Below, piece by piece: positions 1 to 12,236 of a DNA stretch of 64,000 nt (positions within the stretch are counted from its first letter, which is position 1; each line of letters starts with the position of its first letter). The notes beneath the pieces were generated by a model. The model did not search any database, was not told the origin of the DNA, and was given only the letters and a program-made list of their open reading frames with translations. The stretch comes from Thoreauomyces humboldtii. Its lineage: Eukaryota; Chytridiomycota; Chytridiomycetes; Spizellomycetales; Powellomycetaceae. The stretch covers positions 1-64,000 of the forward strand of contig JADGJA010000033.1 of the NCBI GenBank assembly GCA_027596035.1. Reading direction: 5' to 3'. The position numbers and the translations under genes are program-made.

Positions 1-1463
1 GGGGGGGGGACTGCTGCGTAAGGACTGTGGGAAGAGAAAACGCTGGAGCCCTCTCTTGCTCTCTCCTCCCCCACCAAGAAAAAAAAAGAGGCGCGAGAAA
101 TGCCGATCTCCCGCCACAGCACACGAACCAAAGGGCGGGATCGCTGCGAGCCACTTGAACTCTCTTGAGGTTAAAAAAAAAAACCACCTCCGACGAGCCT
201 TGCCGCGCGCGCCGATTTTAGGGACCCTTGGACCGAGGTTCACTCTTGGACATGCATAACATTGCTACTACAGCGTTCCGAGACTAATGAGAAAAGTCGT
301 GCCGGCAGTTTGCAGCTGTCCTTCGGCTCGCCTTCCGTTTCTGAGAACCCCCCGATAGCGCACTTTGCAAGTGACAGAGGGCATGTCGGACAGGGGCACG
401 AGCCAGGAAATTGTTACTGGCGCGGAGTATATACATTGACATCACTCCTAGGTATCAAAGCCTTTTCCCTGGCTTTTTGGCTTCTCGCCATCAGGAAGAA
501 GGCCGTTGTTTCCTGAGGGGCTGTATTGCTATATAGGGAGTGCAACCATGGTTCCTTTGTGTCCACGTTCGCCCAGCCGAAACTCTTAGTCAACGGGGCC
601 GTTGCCTCGTTCGCAAGCTTCGCATGGAATGCATGCGACGCTATGGAATTGACGGGCTCGCCTGTTGAGCCGGTGGGAGCCAGTTGACTCCGGTGGGTCG
701 AATTGGACAGCCCGCTACAGTACCGGTATGTCTCATTGCACCCTACATGGTTTAGCAGCACTGGTTGGAGATGAAGCCTGAACTGGAATGCACATGGAGC
801 AGGGAAGCAGCTTCGAGCGGACGGTTGTTCGAAAACATTTGTAATTCGAGCACATGCATCAAGAGCAAAAAAGATCACTCCCCTGAGGAGTGGGTTGTAA
901 CCTCTACATTTGCTCCCAACGGAACAATATCGAAACAACTCTCGAACGACTTCAACGCCTTGATCGCCGTTCGCGGGTGTGTACACACGTCATTTGCAAG
1001 AAAGTCACACAACCAAGATTGAAGTAACGAGAAGAAGGGAACGAGGGAGCCAGCCGTCTTGTCTCGAGGGGTGGTAGCATTTGCTCGTTGAGATCTGGTG
1101 GAGGACAAGGATAGCTCTTCTGAGGGCCTGGACAAGGCTGCCTTACAACATCTGTCCGTGTAGCGAGAGATATACGTGCGATAGAGCGACGCAGAGACGC
1201 AGGGTGCTTCATCAGCTTCTCGGTGTCAGCGCCCGGTGCCGAAAGAATGCATAGGGTTAGGGCTCCATGCTTTTCTTTTCACAGGGGGCTCGGTCGTTCC
1301 GCACCCACGTCGTCCCTTCCTCTTTCGTACATTCCGCAACGTCGAAATCTCCATATATCAACAAGGTTAGCGAGGGTCGCACATGGACGCTAACGTTGAA
1401 CATCCAGCGGAACGTGACCTAACATATTCATCCCAACATTTACTCTGCACGAAAATTCCATAG
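1..1463. other. Upstream noncoding region
   Basis: No convincing gene. Open frames here lack ATG starts or recognisable content, including a minus-strand frame at 414-986 that opens with GTG. The last few hundred bases are presumably the promoter and 5' UTR of the RPL28 gene. The window begins with a run of nine G. Confidence 0.5.
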
Positions 1464-2132
1464 ATGTCATCCGACCTGATTTGGCTGTTGGTGCGTGGTC
1501 ACCGCATTTTGTTCGCAAACATTTCCACTCCCCACTCTGGAAGTTGGATGTCTGACTCCCGCTCAATTTCCAGGTCCGCGAGCAGAGCTCCTTCCTCGTG
1601 AAGCGTAACGGTGTTACCCTCACCCGTGAGCCCGGAAACCTTACTCAGCTTAATTCGCTGAAGTTCTCCGGTCTTGCCCAGAAGAAGGTGCGCAGGGCAA
1701 CTAGCCTGGGGTTGAGGTTGACGTCACGCGAAATGGCATGAGCGGAACAAGCGATGGAGCCGGAAATGCTGCGGGAATTTCTGAGAGAAAGCTTTTGTCT
1801 ACGGCGACACTTACGCTGGGCATTTTCCCTCGTCGCTACAGGCCATCGACATCTCCTTCGGAGAGGGTGGCAAGGGTGCCAAGGTCTCCACCAAGAAGGC
1901 CAACGTCCCCGCCCACAAGCAGGGCAAGTCCCTCCACACCTTCACCGTCAAGAAGGGAACCCGTGGAGGACACAAGTCCATCACCAACGTCCTTGCCACC
2001 TACCGTCCCGACTTGCAGAAGCACGCCCTTGCCCGTCTGTCCCGCGTCAACGAGTCCCAGGTCAGCAAGCCCCGTGTCGTCAAGCCCGCCAAGCTGCGTG
2101 GCGCACGCGCAAAGAAGGCCGCCACTGCTTAA
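1464..2132 (+). CDS. RPL28: 60S ribosomal protein L28 (eL28)
   Basis: Structural protein of the large cytosolic ribosomal subunit. Three exons join in phase: 1464-1490, 1574-1687 and 1842-2132, giving 143 residues. The start reads MSSDLIWLL, followed by VREQSSFLVKRNGVTLTREP and NLTQLNSLKFSGLAQKK, matching the conserved eL28 amino-terminal fold. The third exon is rich in Lys and Arg and contains the family-typical YRPDL. Intron 1 starts right after codon 9, a short first coding exon as is usual in fungal ribosomal protein genes. Intron 2 is 154 nt, about twice the local norm. eL28 is known to be missing from Saccharomyces cerevisiae but present in most other eukaryotes, so its presence excludes close relatives of that yeast. 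The name refers to the eukaryote-specific L28, not the yeast L28 (uL15). Confidence 0.9.
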
Positions 2133-2416
2133 GTGCAGTACGCATTCTTCGTTTTTCCGATCATTCCCTCCCACTCTCTCCCTTTGCGTGCCTGAATGAG
2201 ATCACTTGGAGATTTCGTCCAGTCTTGAAGTTTGCGTCCTTGCTCCCTGTCTATCGTTGGAATCGAATGGCCGAAGTCCTGTCAGGATTGTTCCAGGCTG
2301 AAATCGACATTAACGATTTCATGATGCAGACAGTCTGTGATGTAAATGAGTGTGTAGGTCATGCATGAACCAGGGTGTTGCATGAGTCAGATCGGCGGAC
2401 CCTCACGAGTTTTGAC

Positions 2417-3983
2417 ATGGCCAACTCTAGTGTGGCAATCCTGAAAAGCTATCACCGATTCTTCCTCGCCAGCACAACACGACGAGCCATGACAACTTCT
2501 GCCTACGCCCCGCTCGCGCGCGAGAACCGTTTCAAGGTCCTCAAGAACCTTGCCGACCAAGGAGCGACGGGCACTGTCTACCTTAGGGGCATGCCCACGA
2601 CAGAGCGGAAATGGACCGACTGCGAAATTGCTTTCCGTCAAGAGTCAAACTTCTTTTATCTCACCGGCGTCACCGAGCCCGACTGTCATGTCGTCATTGA
2701 TATCGCCTCCAAAGAATCAACACTGATTATTCCTAAATATTCGGAGGATCATGCGCTCTGGTGTGGTAAGGAAGGGGCAAGGAAGGCGACAGTCAGAAGC
2801 CTTGGCTCAGATTATGATCTCAACTTGCAGGTGCACCGCCCACGATTCAGGATGTGAAAGCAAAATACGGATTCGATCACGCAAAGACTGTGGAGGATGT
2901 TGAAACCCTACTTGCCCACGCTAAATCCTCCAAGATTCACATCCTGGAACAAGAGGCAGAGCTGGGAGCTCTCGGCAAGTTCAAGGAGAATACCGACATA
3001 TCTGCCCTGACGACTGCCGTGACGGAAGCTCGCATGATCAAAAGCGCCGGCGAAGTCGAGATCATGCGTAAGGCAGCAAAAATAAGTGGAGACGCACACG
3101 TCGCCCTGATGAAGGCTGTGGGTGCTGGAAAGGTCAGTAAGATTTGCTGTTGTCGTCCTTTCGGATGACACTGACACCTGACGATTAGGGATCGGAACTT
3201 GAACTACATGCCCTGTTCGAGTATGAATGCTTCCGACAAGGAGGTCGCTTCCAGGCTTACACCCCTATTGTGGCATCCGGCCGCAACGGCAGCGTCTTAC
3301 ATTACATCGAAAACACTGCTCCCGTCGCCACAGAACCGAACGATATGCTGTTGGTCGACGCTGGATGCGAGGTTTCATGTTACGCGAGCGACATCACCCG
3401 AACGTATCCCGTCGGCGGCACGTACTCTGGAGACTGGAAGACGACCTACGAGATTACTCTTGCAATGCAGACTGCTGTGCTCTCTGCAATGAAGCCAGGC
3501 GTCAAGTGGGAGGACATGCATCATCTAGCGAACCGGGTGGCTGCCGAAGGCCTCATCAAGGCTGGTCTCATCAAGGGCGACCTCGAAACTCTTCTTGCGA
3601 ACCACATTCCAGCCATCTTTTTCCCTCATGGGCTCGGCCACTCGATTGGATTAGATGTTCACGATGTGGGCGGATACCCGAAGGGCGTCGAAAGACTCAC
3701 GGCTCCGGGAATCAAGTACTTGCGCATGCGCAGGACGCTGGAGCCAGGAATGGCTGTGACGGTCGAGCCAGGAATCTACTTTGTGGATCCTATCCTCGAC
3801 AAGGCACTCGCGGACCCGGAACAGGCAAAGTTCTTGGACGTTGCGGTGGTTGAGAGGTTCCGAAAGACGGTCGGCGGCGTCCGCATCGAAGACGATGTCA
3901 TCATCACCTCGTCAGGGATCGACAACCTCACGGGGTGGATTCCCAAGGAGATTGCGGACGTGGAGAAGGTAATGCGCGGATAA
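2417..3983 (+). CDS. Xaa-Pro dipeptidase / aminopeptidase, M24B family
   Basis: Metallopeptidase that splits peptide bonds before proline, the last step in recycling proline peptides. Exons 2417-2765, 2831-3132 and 3189-3983 join in phase to 481 residues, close to the length of human prolidase. The amino-terminal domain (about residues 30-180) is the aminopeptidase P N-domain. The pita-bread domain holds all five metal ligands: Asp in LLVDAGCEV, Asp in ASDITRTYP, His in HGLGHSIGLDVHD, Glu in VTVEPGIYF and Glu in GVRIEDDVI. Two starts are possible. ATG 2417 adds a basic, Ser/Arg-rich leader of about 24 residues that could target mitochondria; an in-frame ATG near 2490 would give the cytosolic form. 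A second M24 enzyme lies at the far end of the window but is a membrane protein and not a close copy. Confidence 0.9.
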
Positions 3984-4234
3984 GCGTTCAGACAATTTCT
4001 AGCGTCGAAGCACCGGCAGTACTAGCACTCCGATTTACGAAGATATAAAGTTGTATTTTGCGACGTTGGGACGTGCGGGACTATGGGTGCGGGATGTTGG
4101 GCCGGACAAGGGGAATCAAAAAGTCATCATGTCCGACCATGTCCGAGAACTTTCTGACTCACACTCCCCCATTCCGACTTTCTCGTACACGCTGCCCAGC
4201 TACATGCGAACTTTCTTGACCCTTTCACTCAAGC

Positions 4235-6052
4235 ATGGCGAGAGATGCGCACCTTGATCTCTTGGAGACGGCAATATTGATAGAGAAGCGAGTTGTATGT
4301 CCAAAAAGCTAAATTTGCGGTTCCCACCCTCGCTCTCTCAGTCCTAACCCTTCGGCAATCCTTCCCAGCTCACATACCGATGGTTGAGTCGCAAACTCGA
4401 GGTCAACGTCAACACCGCCAAGCGGTAGGAGCAGATTGTCGGGGTACTTCCATGCCGCGACGGTTTTCTCACATGTTGGCCTGTAGGATGTTGTATGACT
4501 TCTACAGTACACCACGACCCACACCTATCGACGCCACGTACTACCTGCAAGGGCAATCTGCTGATGGAGAAGGAACCCGATGCTTGGTCGTCGAGGAAGG
4601 AAGGCTGGAAGGTGTGATACTGGCGCTGAGCTCGCAAAGTTGAAGGGGCACATCCGATGGGTGCAAACCCTCATATTACTATCCTACTCCAGAGGCGAAA
4701 AAGTTGTTCAGATCTTACACGATACACATCTACAGCCTGCAGCCTTGTCGTCTCAAAGGGTCCGAGGCACTTCGTAATGTGGACTTTGAGGTTACGGAAA
4801 AGGATACCCTCGAGAGCATGAGGTAGGAAAGCCAAGCAGCTCTCCCTTTCTTAAGATGTATGCTCAACATATCATTGTGCTGACGTAGAAAGTCGCGCAT
4901 GATTAAGAACGACGACGTTCAGTATCAGGAAAAGCGGGTGGTAGAAAGGGCCAAGCCTGCTGCAAAAGCGGAGGTCCGAAAACCAGACGCGACGTCCCAC
5001 GGGCAGAAGGTTCGCACCCAGGATATGGTCCTGAAACGTAGTATTTGGAGCCAGCCTGATAAGAGTCACCGGTTTAGGAGGCTGCGAGACCTATATTCGA
5101 GAAGTCGACCACCGGCACAAAACTGACTCGAAAAGGGTAGGCTTCGCTTATCAGGGTCCGAAGACCGTTCGATGAATCTCATCTGTAACGATGCTCTCAG
5201 ATCCGCCAACGCCACTGATGACGCCAAGGCTCGGTCGACGTTCTTTGACGGACATGCTAAGAAGCCTGCTGCCCCAAAGAAAGCGATGGCAAAGAAATCG
5301 GACGGGAAGGCAGCGGCCCCCACCAAGAACTCCCTGTCGACAGCGCAGAAGATCCAACGTGCCGAGCAGCAGGATGCCTTGAACAAGCTGATGGAGTCGG
5401 ACGAAGAGGATAACGGGGATGAAGAGGAGCGAGAGATAAACGAGCTCAGGCGCATGGCAAGCGAGTCGTCAGAGGTTGTCGTAGACGACGACGACGTTGT
5501 TGATGTCGTTGCCGATGACGATGATGAGGTGGTACTTGAACCGGACTTGATGGAAACGGATAGCCAAGACGTGGAAGAAGTCGCGGAACCTTCAGGTTGG
5601 TGTTCCTGTGACCAACGGATCGGACCCTCGAGCTGACAAAATCATTTGCTCAAAGCGCAAGGATCACGTCGAGTCAAGAAGCGACGACGGGTGAAGAAGA
5701 CGCGTCACATTGCGGCCGGAAAATACATGAGTAAGTAGGCAAATCCCGGGACTAGATCAAAATATTTGGGCTCTGTCCGGCCATGCATCTGATTTCTTTC
5801 TTGCTCGTTCTAGAGACGGAGGACTATACGGATTGGGAAGAGTACTCGGAATCGGAAGCAGAGCAAAGCGCACCACCACCAAAACGGCCGAAAGCTGCAC
5901 CGCCTGCTCAAGTCGTCGAAACCGAAAGTCCGCCTGCACAAGGCAAGGGAAAAGGGGGAACAAAGGCACCCGCGAAGCCCGCCGCTAAAAAGGGCGGCAA
6001 GAAACCATCCGGACAGCAATCTACGCTCTTGAGCTTTTTTGGCAAGAAGTGA
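4235..6052 (+). CDS. CDC27: DNA polymerase delta subunit 3 (POLD3/Cdc27-like)
   Basis: Accessory subunit that ties the polymerase delta core to PCNA during lagging-strand synthesis and repair. The gene is split into at least seven small exons. Secure joins: 4235-4294, 4369-4424, 4487-4611, 4693-4822, then exons to about 5594, a short Lys/Arg-rich exon ending near 5730, and a last exon from about 5814 to the stop. Exon 2 reads LTYRWLSRKLEVNVNTAKR, followed by MLYDFY and later IHIYSLQP, all POLD3 winged-helix hallmarks. The middle is acidic and low in complexity. The carboxy end reads QSTLLSFFGKK, a textbook PIP box (Q-x2-L-x2-F-F). The basic tract followed by TEDYTDWEEYS matches the conserved segment before the tail. 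The exon border near 5040-5090 is uncertain. Confidence 0.85.
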
Positions 6053-6180
6053 AAAATGATAAGGGATTTCAAACTCTATCTTTGCGAGGCAAGCCCGGGA
6101 TAATGGTATTGTACTGCTAGACTACACTAGCTAGGCAGCAACCCGTCGGGGCTGGGTCTGAAAGCCATGAGGGTTCTGCC

Positions 6181-9100
6181 CTATATCGTACAGTACTTGC
6201 GCAGAAGCAGCTCTGCGAGACCCATGGATCCGATAGCTACGTAAATGAGAGAAAGGTTGTACGCAGCCTCTCGCTTCATATCTTGGCCACCTTCTGGTAT
6301 TCTATGCTCGTCGGACGTGCTGAGCACCTCTTCGTAATAAGGAATTGCGAGGTGAGTCAGTCCTACAAAGAAATGAAATCGAAGACATAAGGCTCCTTGG
6401 GAAGCAGCTCTGAGAATGGTTGTGCCCGGTCGGACCTGTCTGATGGAATGCGCGAGCCACGTTGTAGGAGGCCTCGCTGGTCGCGCCTCGTAGCTCATAG
6501 TACCGCATCAGGCAAGTAACCCCTTGGATAATATGCATGTGTCGGTTGTCGCTCTTTCGTTGCATGCTTCGGTGAATATGCGCGATGCCAAGTGACAGGT
6601 TGATCATGGGGTCGGTAGGGGCGACAGCATAGGCCTTCACATAAAAAGCTGAACCGGAAAAATTACCAAGGGTAAGGAGACGACGAGGGAACCACGCAGC
6701 GTCTAAACCTTTTGGTACCTATCGCTCCAAAATACGACCTGCCTGATTGGAGGAGGTGCCCATAGAGGGTAAGCAACATAACATTCAGGGCCGCCGGATT
6801 GTCCTTTGCGGCTTCCTCCATGTATTTGACCTGTCGTTTGAAATACTTCAGACTGCTATTCATAGTGTAGGCGGACACAACTTCGGAACCGCTGTAGGAA
6901 AAGTTGGAGTCAGATGAGTTCGCTTAATATGAAGATGGCAACGCTTTGACAAACCCTGTCTGAAGAGCGCCGTAAAGTCGGTACACGTCGTTCTTCAATG
7001 GTTGATATGCGCAGAACCAGCGACATAGCTCGGTCACTCGTGGCGCGTTCCCAGCGTAAATGGCTACACAGACCATATGAAGGCGGAGCTTCACCCTCTT
7101 CTCCTCGTCGTGGTAAAAGACATTAGCGTCAACAGCTGCCTTCAAGGCTGCCTGGGCTTCATCTTCTTTGCCGTCCCGAACCGCAACGTAAGCATACTAG
7201 GGAAGTGACATCAGAAGAGATAACAGATGCTCATTCCAGCGAGAATAGGGCCAACGACTTACCTTGATGAACATGTCATACCATTCCTCAAAAGAAAGGC
7301 CTTGGTATTCCACCACGCCGGCGGGAACGACGTCTGTTCTCGGCATCGTCTCTAGTTCTGTGACAGGACTCGTAAGGCTTGTTTGCTGACCGTAGCCAAA
7401 ATATCACTTCAACATACCGCCCAATCGTCGCCCGAGCTCAAGGCTTTCGGCTTCAGTTGCCGCCGTTTTCCTCTTCCGAAGGCCCGTATAAACTTTTCTC
7501 TTCATGAAAAATCCTATTTTAGAGCTGGTGGCGAGCCCTCGATAGTCGTCCTTAACTTACCCTGTCTTTCTGAAAGATGCAAGGATGTTAGCCCTAATAT
7601 ATAGAAAGGAAAATCACATCTTGATACCGGGTAGAACGCGCGTGTATTTTCAAAACGCGTGAGCAGCTTGCGGGTTGTCCTCAAAAAATCTGCCTGTTAT
7701 GATGTCAGTAGGTCCTGTCACTGAATAACCTCGTTCTATGACTTAAGTCCTCCTACTCTTGAAACTCTGTCTTGAATTTTCAGATATAGTGACTTGGCTT
7801 TCAAATACGCGGCAAGTGTGTCACGTCGCTTGGCATTTTCCGCTGCCTCCCTAACTGCTTGGTCACGAATAGGGCGTGGTACCCTTTCCTTGATGAAAGG
7901 AGCGCCTTTTTCGCTTTCTAAGGGGTCCTCGTCACTTGTAGCTTCTTCTTCGTCATCCATATCCCTTGACGCGTTATCAACTATTAAGCCCGATTAAGTT
8001 GATGGAAGGCTACGAATTGAACAACGGCTGGTGGACAAACCTTCCGCAAGCAAAATTTTAGCGCGATCATGCTCGCCCTGTTCCTGATATATCTGCGCGA
8101 GTGCTAGCTTTGTCTCGACATCATTCGGCTTCTCCACGAGGACTACAAGCATCCAGAAGTGAGAATCCCACACAGCATGTCTTAATATGCCGGACGTATT
8201 CGCACCTTCCTCGTAATACTCAGCAGCCATATCGAGGTCTCCGAGTTGGTGATAGCAGAAGCCCATCTTCCTCCATGTTACTTCTGTTTCGGTCTGAAGA
8301 CGGACCCAGTGGGGAAAACGTGAGCCTTTTTCGAGCACTCAATCAGAACGAGCCTGCAAGGCTACCAACCTCCTCGTTCTCGCGGAGACGCTCAAGGATC
8401 GCGATTGCTCGTGGAATCATACGCTTTGCCATGTACGCCTCAGCTACTTCGAAATACAAATCTGCATAATGCTGAATGGGTTTCTCGTAAAGTATCCGAA
8501 AGTGAGCCTGAGAGGAAAAGTCAAGACCACAGTTCGGTATTGCTAAGACGGAATCTCGCGAGATACCAGCGCGGTGTCATGTTGTTCCAGCATCAAACGA
8601 GATATGCCAAGCTTGACCTGAAGCTCTATCGGCAGCTCCGAGCCTTCCGCCATGTCGCCGATAAATTCTCGATCGTCCTCGTAGTCGCCGGTGTCGGTTC
8701 GTCCAAGGATTCTGAGAGCGCCTTCTTTGATAGACCGCAAAGCCTGTTCGTAACGGTGATCGTCCAAGTATAGCTCAGCTAGCATGTTCAGGTCCTCAAA
8801 GTTGACCCGAGTTTTGGCTATGGACGCTACTCCCAAAGCCAGGTCGGTCACAATCTCTTCGTCTTCATCGCTAGGGTATTCGTCGTCGTAGCGCGCTTGA
8901 GAGATCGGATCCATCGCGTCGGCTCTCAGGGCACCTTCGAACAGTGCGGTGGCCTTGTCGACATCCTTAAGCTCTGAGTAAATCTTCGCCAGCTCTCGGA
9001 CCGTTTGCATATGATGCGGCATAATTCCCAAGATAGCTTTCAAATCGTTGATGGCCTATCGGGATATGAGTGCTAGCCGGTGACTTGCTTCCGCGACAAT

Positions 9101-10155
9101 CTGTACCTTTGCAAATTCCTTTCGTTCCAAATATATAGCTGCACGATCACACAAGGCATCCAGGTTCGCAGGGTCTGTTTTGATGGCGCAGGTGAAGCAG
9201 TAGAGGGCTTGCTCCGTATGACCAAACTTTCTGCACCACGAGCGTTAATTTGCTGCGACATTCAGTCCGGAATAATCAGTGAGCGCTACCTCGACATGGG
9301 TCCCAGTCGACTCCACAGGTCGGTTCCTTTCGGAGCCAGATGTGCCGCCATCATGTAGGCCCCCATTGCCTTGACGCCATTGCCTAGTTCATCGTGCACC
9401 ATAGCGAGGGTGGCCCATGCCTGTTCCGAGTTGGGGGCGCTTTGGATGACTTCGTGAAAGATAGCGATGGCTTTCGTGTAGTCTTTGTTGATGTACGCAA
9501 TATTGCCTTCGCCAAGTTTGGCAACTTGCTTGTCGTCAAGGTCCGTTCGTCTTTTCCGAACCTGCTCACGATACGACCAGTAAGCATCGATCCCGAGGGA
9601 ACGGTAATGTGAAGGCAAGCAAACCTTTCTCTTTTTCCGCTTCTTGCCTCTGTTCAAATTGTCCCAATCATCATCAAAACCCTGCATGTCGGCGATCTCT
9701 CGCATAGCTGCCTCGTCCTCCTCCCAAAGAATGTCTGCACCTTCCTTGTTAATGCCGGCATCGGCGGTGGCCTGATCCAGCTGCATGCTAGGGAACCCCG
9801 GAGACACGAGGTTCAGTCGATTTCGAGCCCGGGAACTCTGAGTCCTTGACCGTTCTCACCCAACGTCGTCGGGTATGTCCTCAACCCCGTCTGCGCCGGG
9901 ACCACGTACGGGAGCATTCCAGGTTTCCGTTAGAAGTTGAAGGGCGTCCGCGCCCTCCTCATGGCCTTCCTCGTCTTCTCCTTCGCCGTCAGCGTCCTCA
10001 TCTTCTCCCTCAGCATCTTCATACAGCTCATGTCCATTCCATACAGTTTGCGCTGGATCATTATAGAAAGCGTGAGGCACCGCAGGTTCTTCGGGATGCT
10101 GTGGGTGGCTTGTCGAGTCCATAAGGTCCAGAAAGGAGGCATTTAATTCCTCCAT
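6181..10155 (-). CDS. TFC4: TFIIIC TPR subunit (Tfc4 / GTF3C3)
   Basis: Subunit of the RNA polymerase III assembly factor TFIIIC; in the family it reaches upstream of tRNA and 5S genes to recruit TFIIIB. The gene begins at ATG 10155 and ends at TAG 6181 with many short introns. The first 80 residues are strongly acidic (about 9860-10050). A basic KKRKKRK patch follows near 9630, then the first TPR array (about 9300-9560, with LGEGNIAYINKDYTKAIAIF), and further TPR exons around 8540-9260, 8000-8340 and 6180-7150. The extreme carboxy end, AAYNLSLIY followed by ELLLRKYCTI, matches the conserved Tfc4 ending. Two tRNA genes at about 57 and 60.6 kb would be among its targets. Exon borders were not all resolved. 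Confidence 0.85.
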
Positions 10156-10487
10156 TGCGGTTCCCAGGTAAGCCCGATAAGCAGACTATTGCTTTCTCAG
10201 CTTGTACAAGCGTGCCTTCAGGTTCCAAGAGCTCGAATATCAACGTTACGATGCCTCCCCGAGTCCCAGTCTGGCAACGTTGAAAGTTTGGCGAAGACGA
10301 TGCGAGTAAAAGTACGGACGTTCGGACACTGTTTCCCCCCTGTGGTTCTGAGATCGTCGATCGGAAACGTTTCGTCTCGTTTCGCTACAGACCACTTGTA
10401 GCAAAGGCCGTTAGCAGATATATAGCTTGCTGTCTGTACATCATACCGCTCGTCTTGAGTCCTTCCTAGTCCAGCAACTTCAGCAGT
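10156..10487. promoter_or_regulatory. Divergent promoter TFC4 / NASP
   Basis: The 332 bases between the two start codons must hold the promoters of both genes. No TATA box or named factor site stands out. The head-to-head order of a TFIIIC subunit and a histone chaperone would allow joint control; that is inference only. Confidence 0.5.
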
Positions 10488-12038
10488 ATGACCTCTGACC
10501 TTGACGCTATTCAATCATCGACAATGCCTCCTTCAACCACTCAAGCGAACGACACCTCGGCCAGTTCGACCATGAAGAAGGGTTCTGCCGATCCTGTGGT
10601 TCCCGCAACCCCCATCAGCGAGGCAGTCACTGGAAAGTTTCAGGAACTTGAGGCCGCCGTTGCATCGGTTTCCGAAGACGAAGCTGCCGACCTTGACGAG
10701 GAAGACGGGGAGCACGAGGAGGACGAGGAGGACGTGACGAGCGTTCAGGATGCTCTTGTCCTTATCGATGAAGGCGTTGCTCTTATCAGAGAGAGAAATT
10801 ACACTGTTGCTGCTGATCAGCTTAGTCGTGCTGTTGGAACAATGTAAGTCACTGTATGCCGCATCGCCCGAAGCCTAAGCTCATGATTTGTCTGATCCGC
10901 AGGGCGGCTCTGTACGGCGACGGCGCTCCTGAGTGTGCACGGGCAATGCATTTGTACGGCATTGCTCTCTACAATCTTGCGGTAGAGAGGAGCGCGATTT
11001 TCGGTTCCTCAGAGCACGAGCAGCAGAATGCAGCCTTAGACCCTGATGCCATGGAAGCTGCAACCGCAGGTAGGCATCCTGTTTCGCATTCAAGAGCTAT
11101 GAGGCAGGCTCTGACGCTGATCTGATTCTGGTCATGAAGCCATCGCCGAACTCATGAAGAAAGGGGCTGACCGGTTCGCGTTCAGCGGCGATGCGTCGAT
11201 CACTGGCGAAGACACAGCTGAGCCCGCCGGACCCGCAACCGCCAATGGTGCGGACTCCGAAGACGGAGAACAGCAGGGGGACCTGGAGCTTGCCTATGAG
11301 GTTCTTTGCGTAGCCGAAAAAGGCTATAAGGCCGTGGAATCGACTGACAACAAGAAGGGGCTCGCAGAGGTGTACCTCTACCTTGGTCATTACCACCTCG
11401 AGTCTGGTAAGATCTGAAACCTGGCAAGAGAGCAATCTTGCTTCTGCTGAACAGGTACCCTTTGAATGGCAGAACGGCACGCGGAAGCGCGGGACGAATA
11501 CAAAAAGTCACTCGATCTCAAGCTCTCCCTACTGCCCGCCGGCCATCGCGAGTTGGCGGAGGTGCGGTTTCAGTACGCCATCGCATTGGAAGTGCTCGGA
11601 CAATACGATCTCGCTCTTGAGCAGGTTCGCCTTGCCAGCGAGGATCTTACCACACGTCTCGACAGCGTGTCTGGAGGCGCGATCACGAAAGACGTCAAGG
11701 GCAAGCAGCCTGCTCAACTGCCTGCCGGCAATGCAACATCGTTTCCTACTGAGGATGAGATAAAGGATCTCATTGAGATGAAGCGGGATCTCGAGTCTAA
11801 GATCGAGGAAATCACACTGAAGATGCACGCCGCTACATCAGCTAACGCTGGTCTGGCTGCTGGTATCGAGAGCGCCTTTGATAGCCCCGCAGCAACACCC
11901 GTAATCGCGTCGGTGCCAGCAGGCCCCATCGCCGACATCTCGGGTTTGGTCAGGAAGCGAAAGGTACCAGTCGACTCGCCGGTCCCTTCGGTGGAGGGAT
12001 CAACACCCTCGAAGAAGGCCAAGTCTGAGTTAGAATGA
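10488..12038 (+). CDS. NASP/Sim3/Hif1-type histone chaperone
   Basis: TPR histone chaperone that escorts H3-H4 (CENP-A in fission yeast) to chromatin. Exons 10488-10843, 10903-11069, 11140-11406 and 11473-12038 join in phase to 451 residues. The SHNi-TPR fold is split as in the family: first TPR ALVLIDEGVALIRERNYTVA, an acidic insert rich in Glu/Asp around residues 55-85, then YGDGAPECARAMHLYGIALY, a second acidic and low-complexity stretch, and the last repeats with ARDEYKKSLDLKLSLL and YAIALEVLGQYDLALEQ. A coiled-coil follows (DLIEMKRDLESKIEEI) and the end carries two likely nuclear signals, VRKRKVP and KKAKSELE. The exon 3-4 join uses an acceptor CAG at 11470-11472; the nearer CAG at about 11454 would bring in a stop codon. 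Confidence 0.85.
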
Positions 12039-12236
12039 GATTCCTGGTTGCTACATGCTCTTTTCGGTCCTTTGACCTTGTATATATGCATAACGGCTCT
12101 GATCGAAATGGAAATGAAAAATGGGGTAGCGTGCGCATGAAAGCCGAAGGCTTGACCTTCGGGCCGTTTCGGACCTGTCAAACGCTCTGGTTCTTTAGAC
12201 GTTCACACAGCATTTCCACTCCTAACGTCAACACTG

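Noticed and set aside
414..986. 190-codon minus-strand open frame
   Set aside because: Opens with GTG, no ATG near the start, no known motif; composition fits chance.
1250..1262. Telomere-like TTAGGG near 1254
   Set aside because: A single hexamer, not an array.
1688..1841. snoRNA in RPL28 intron 2
   Set aside because: The intron is long (154 nt) but no C box or paired H/ACA hairpins could be seen.
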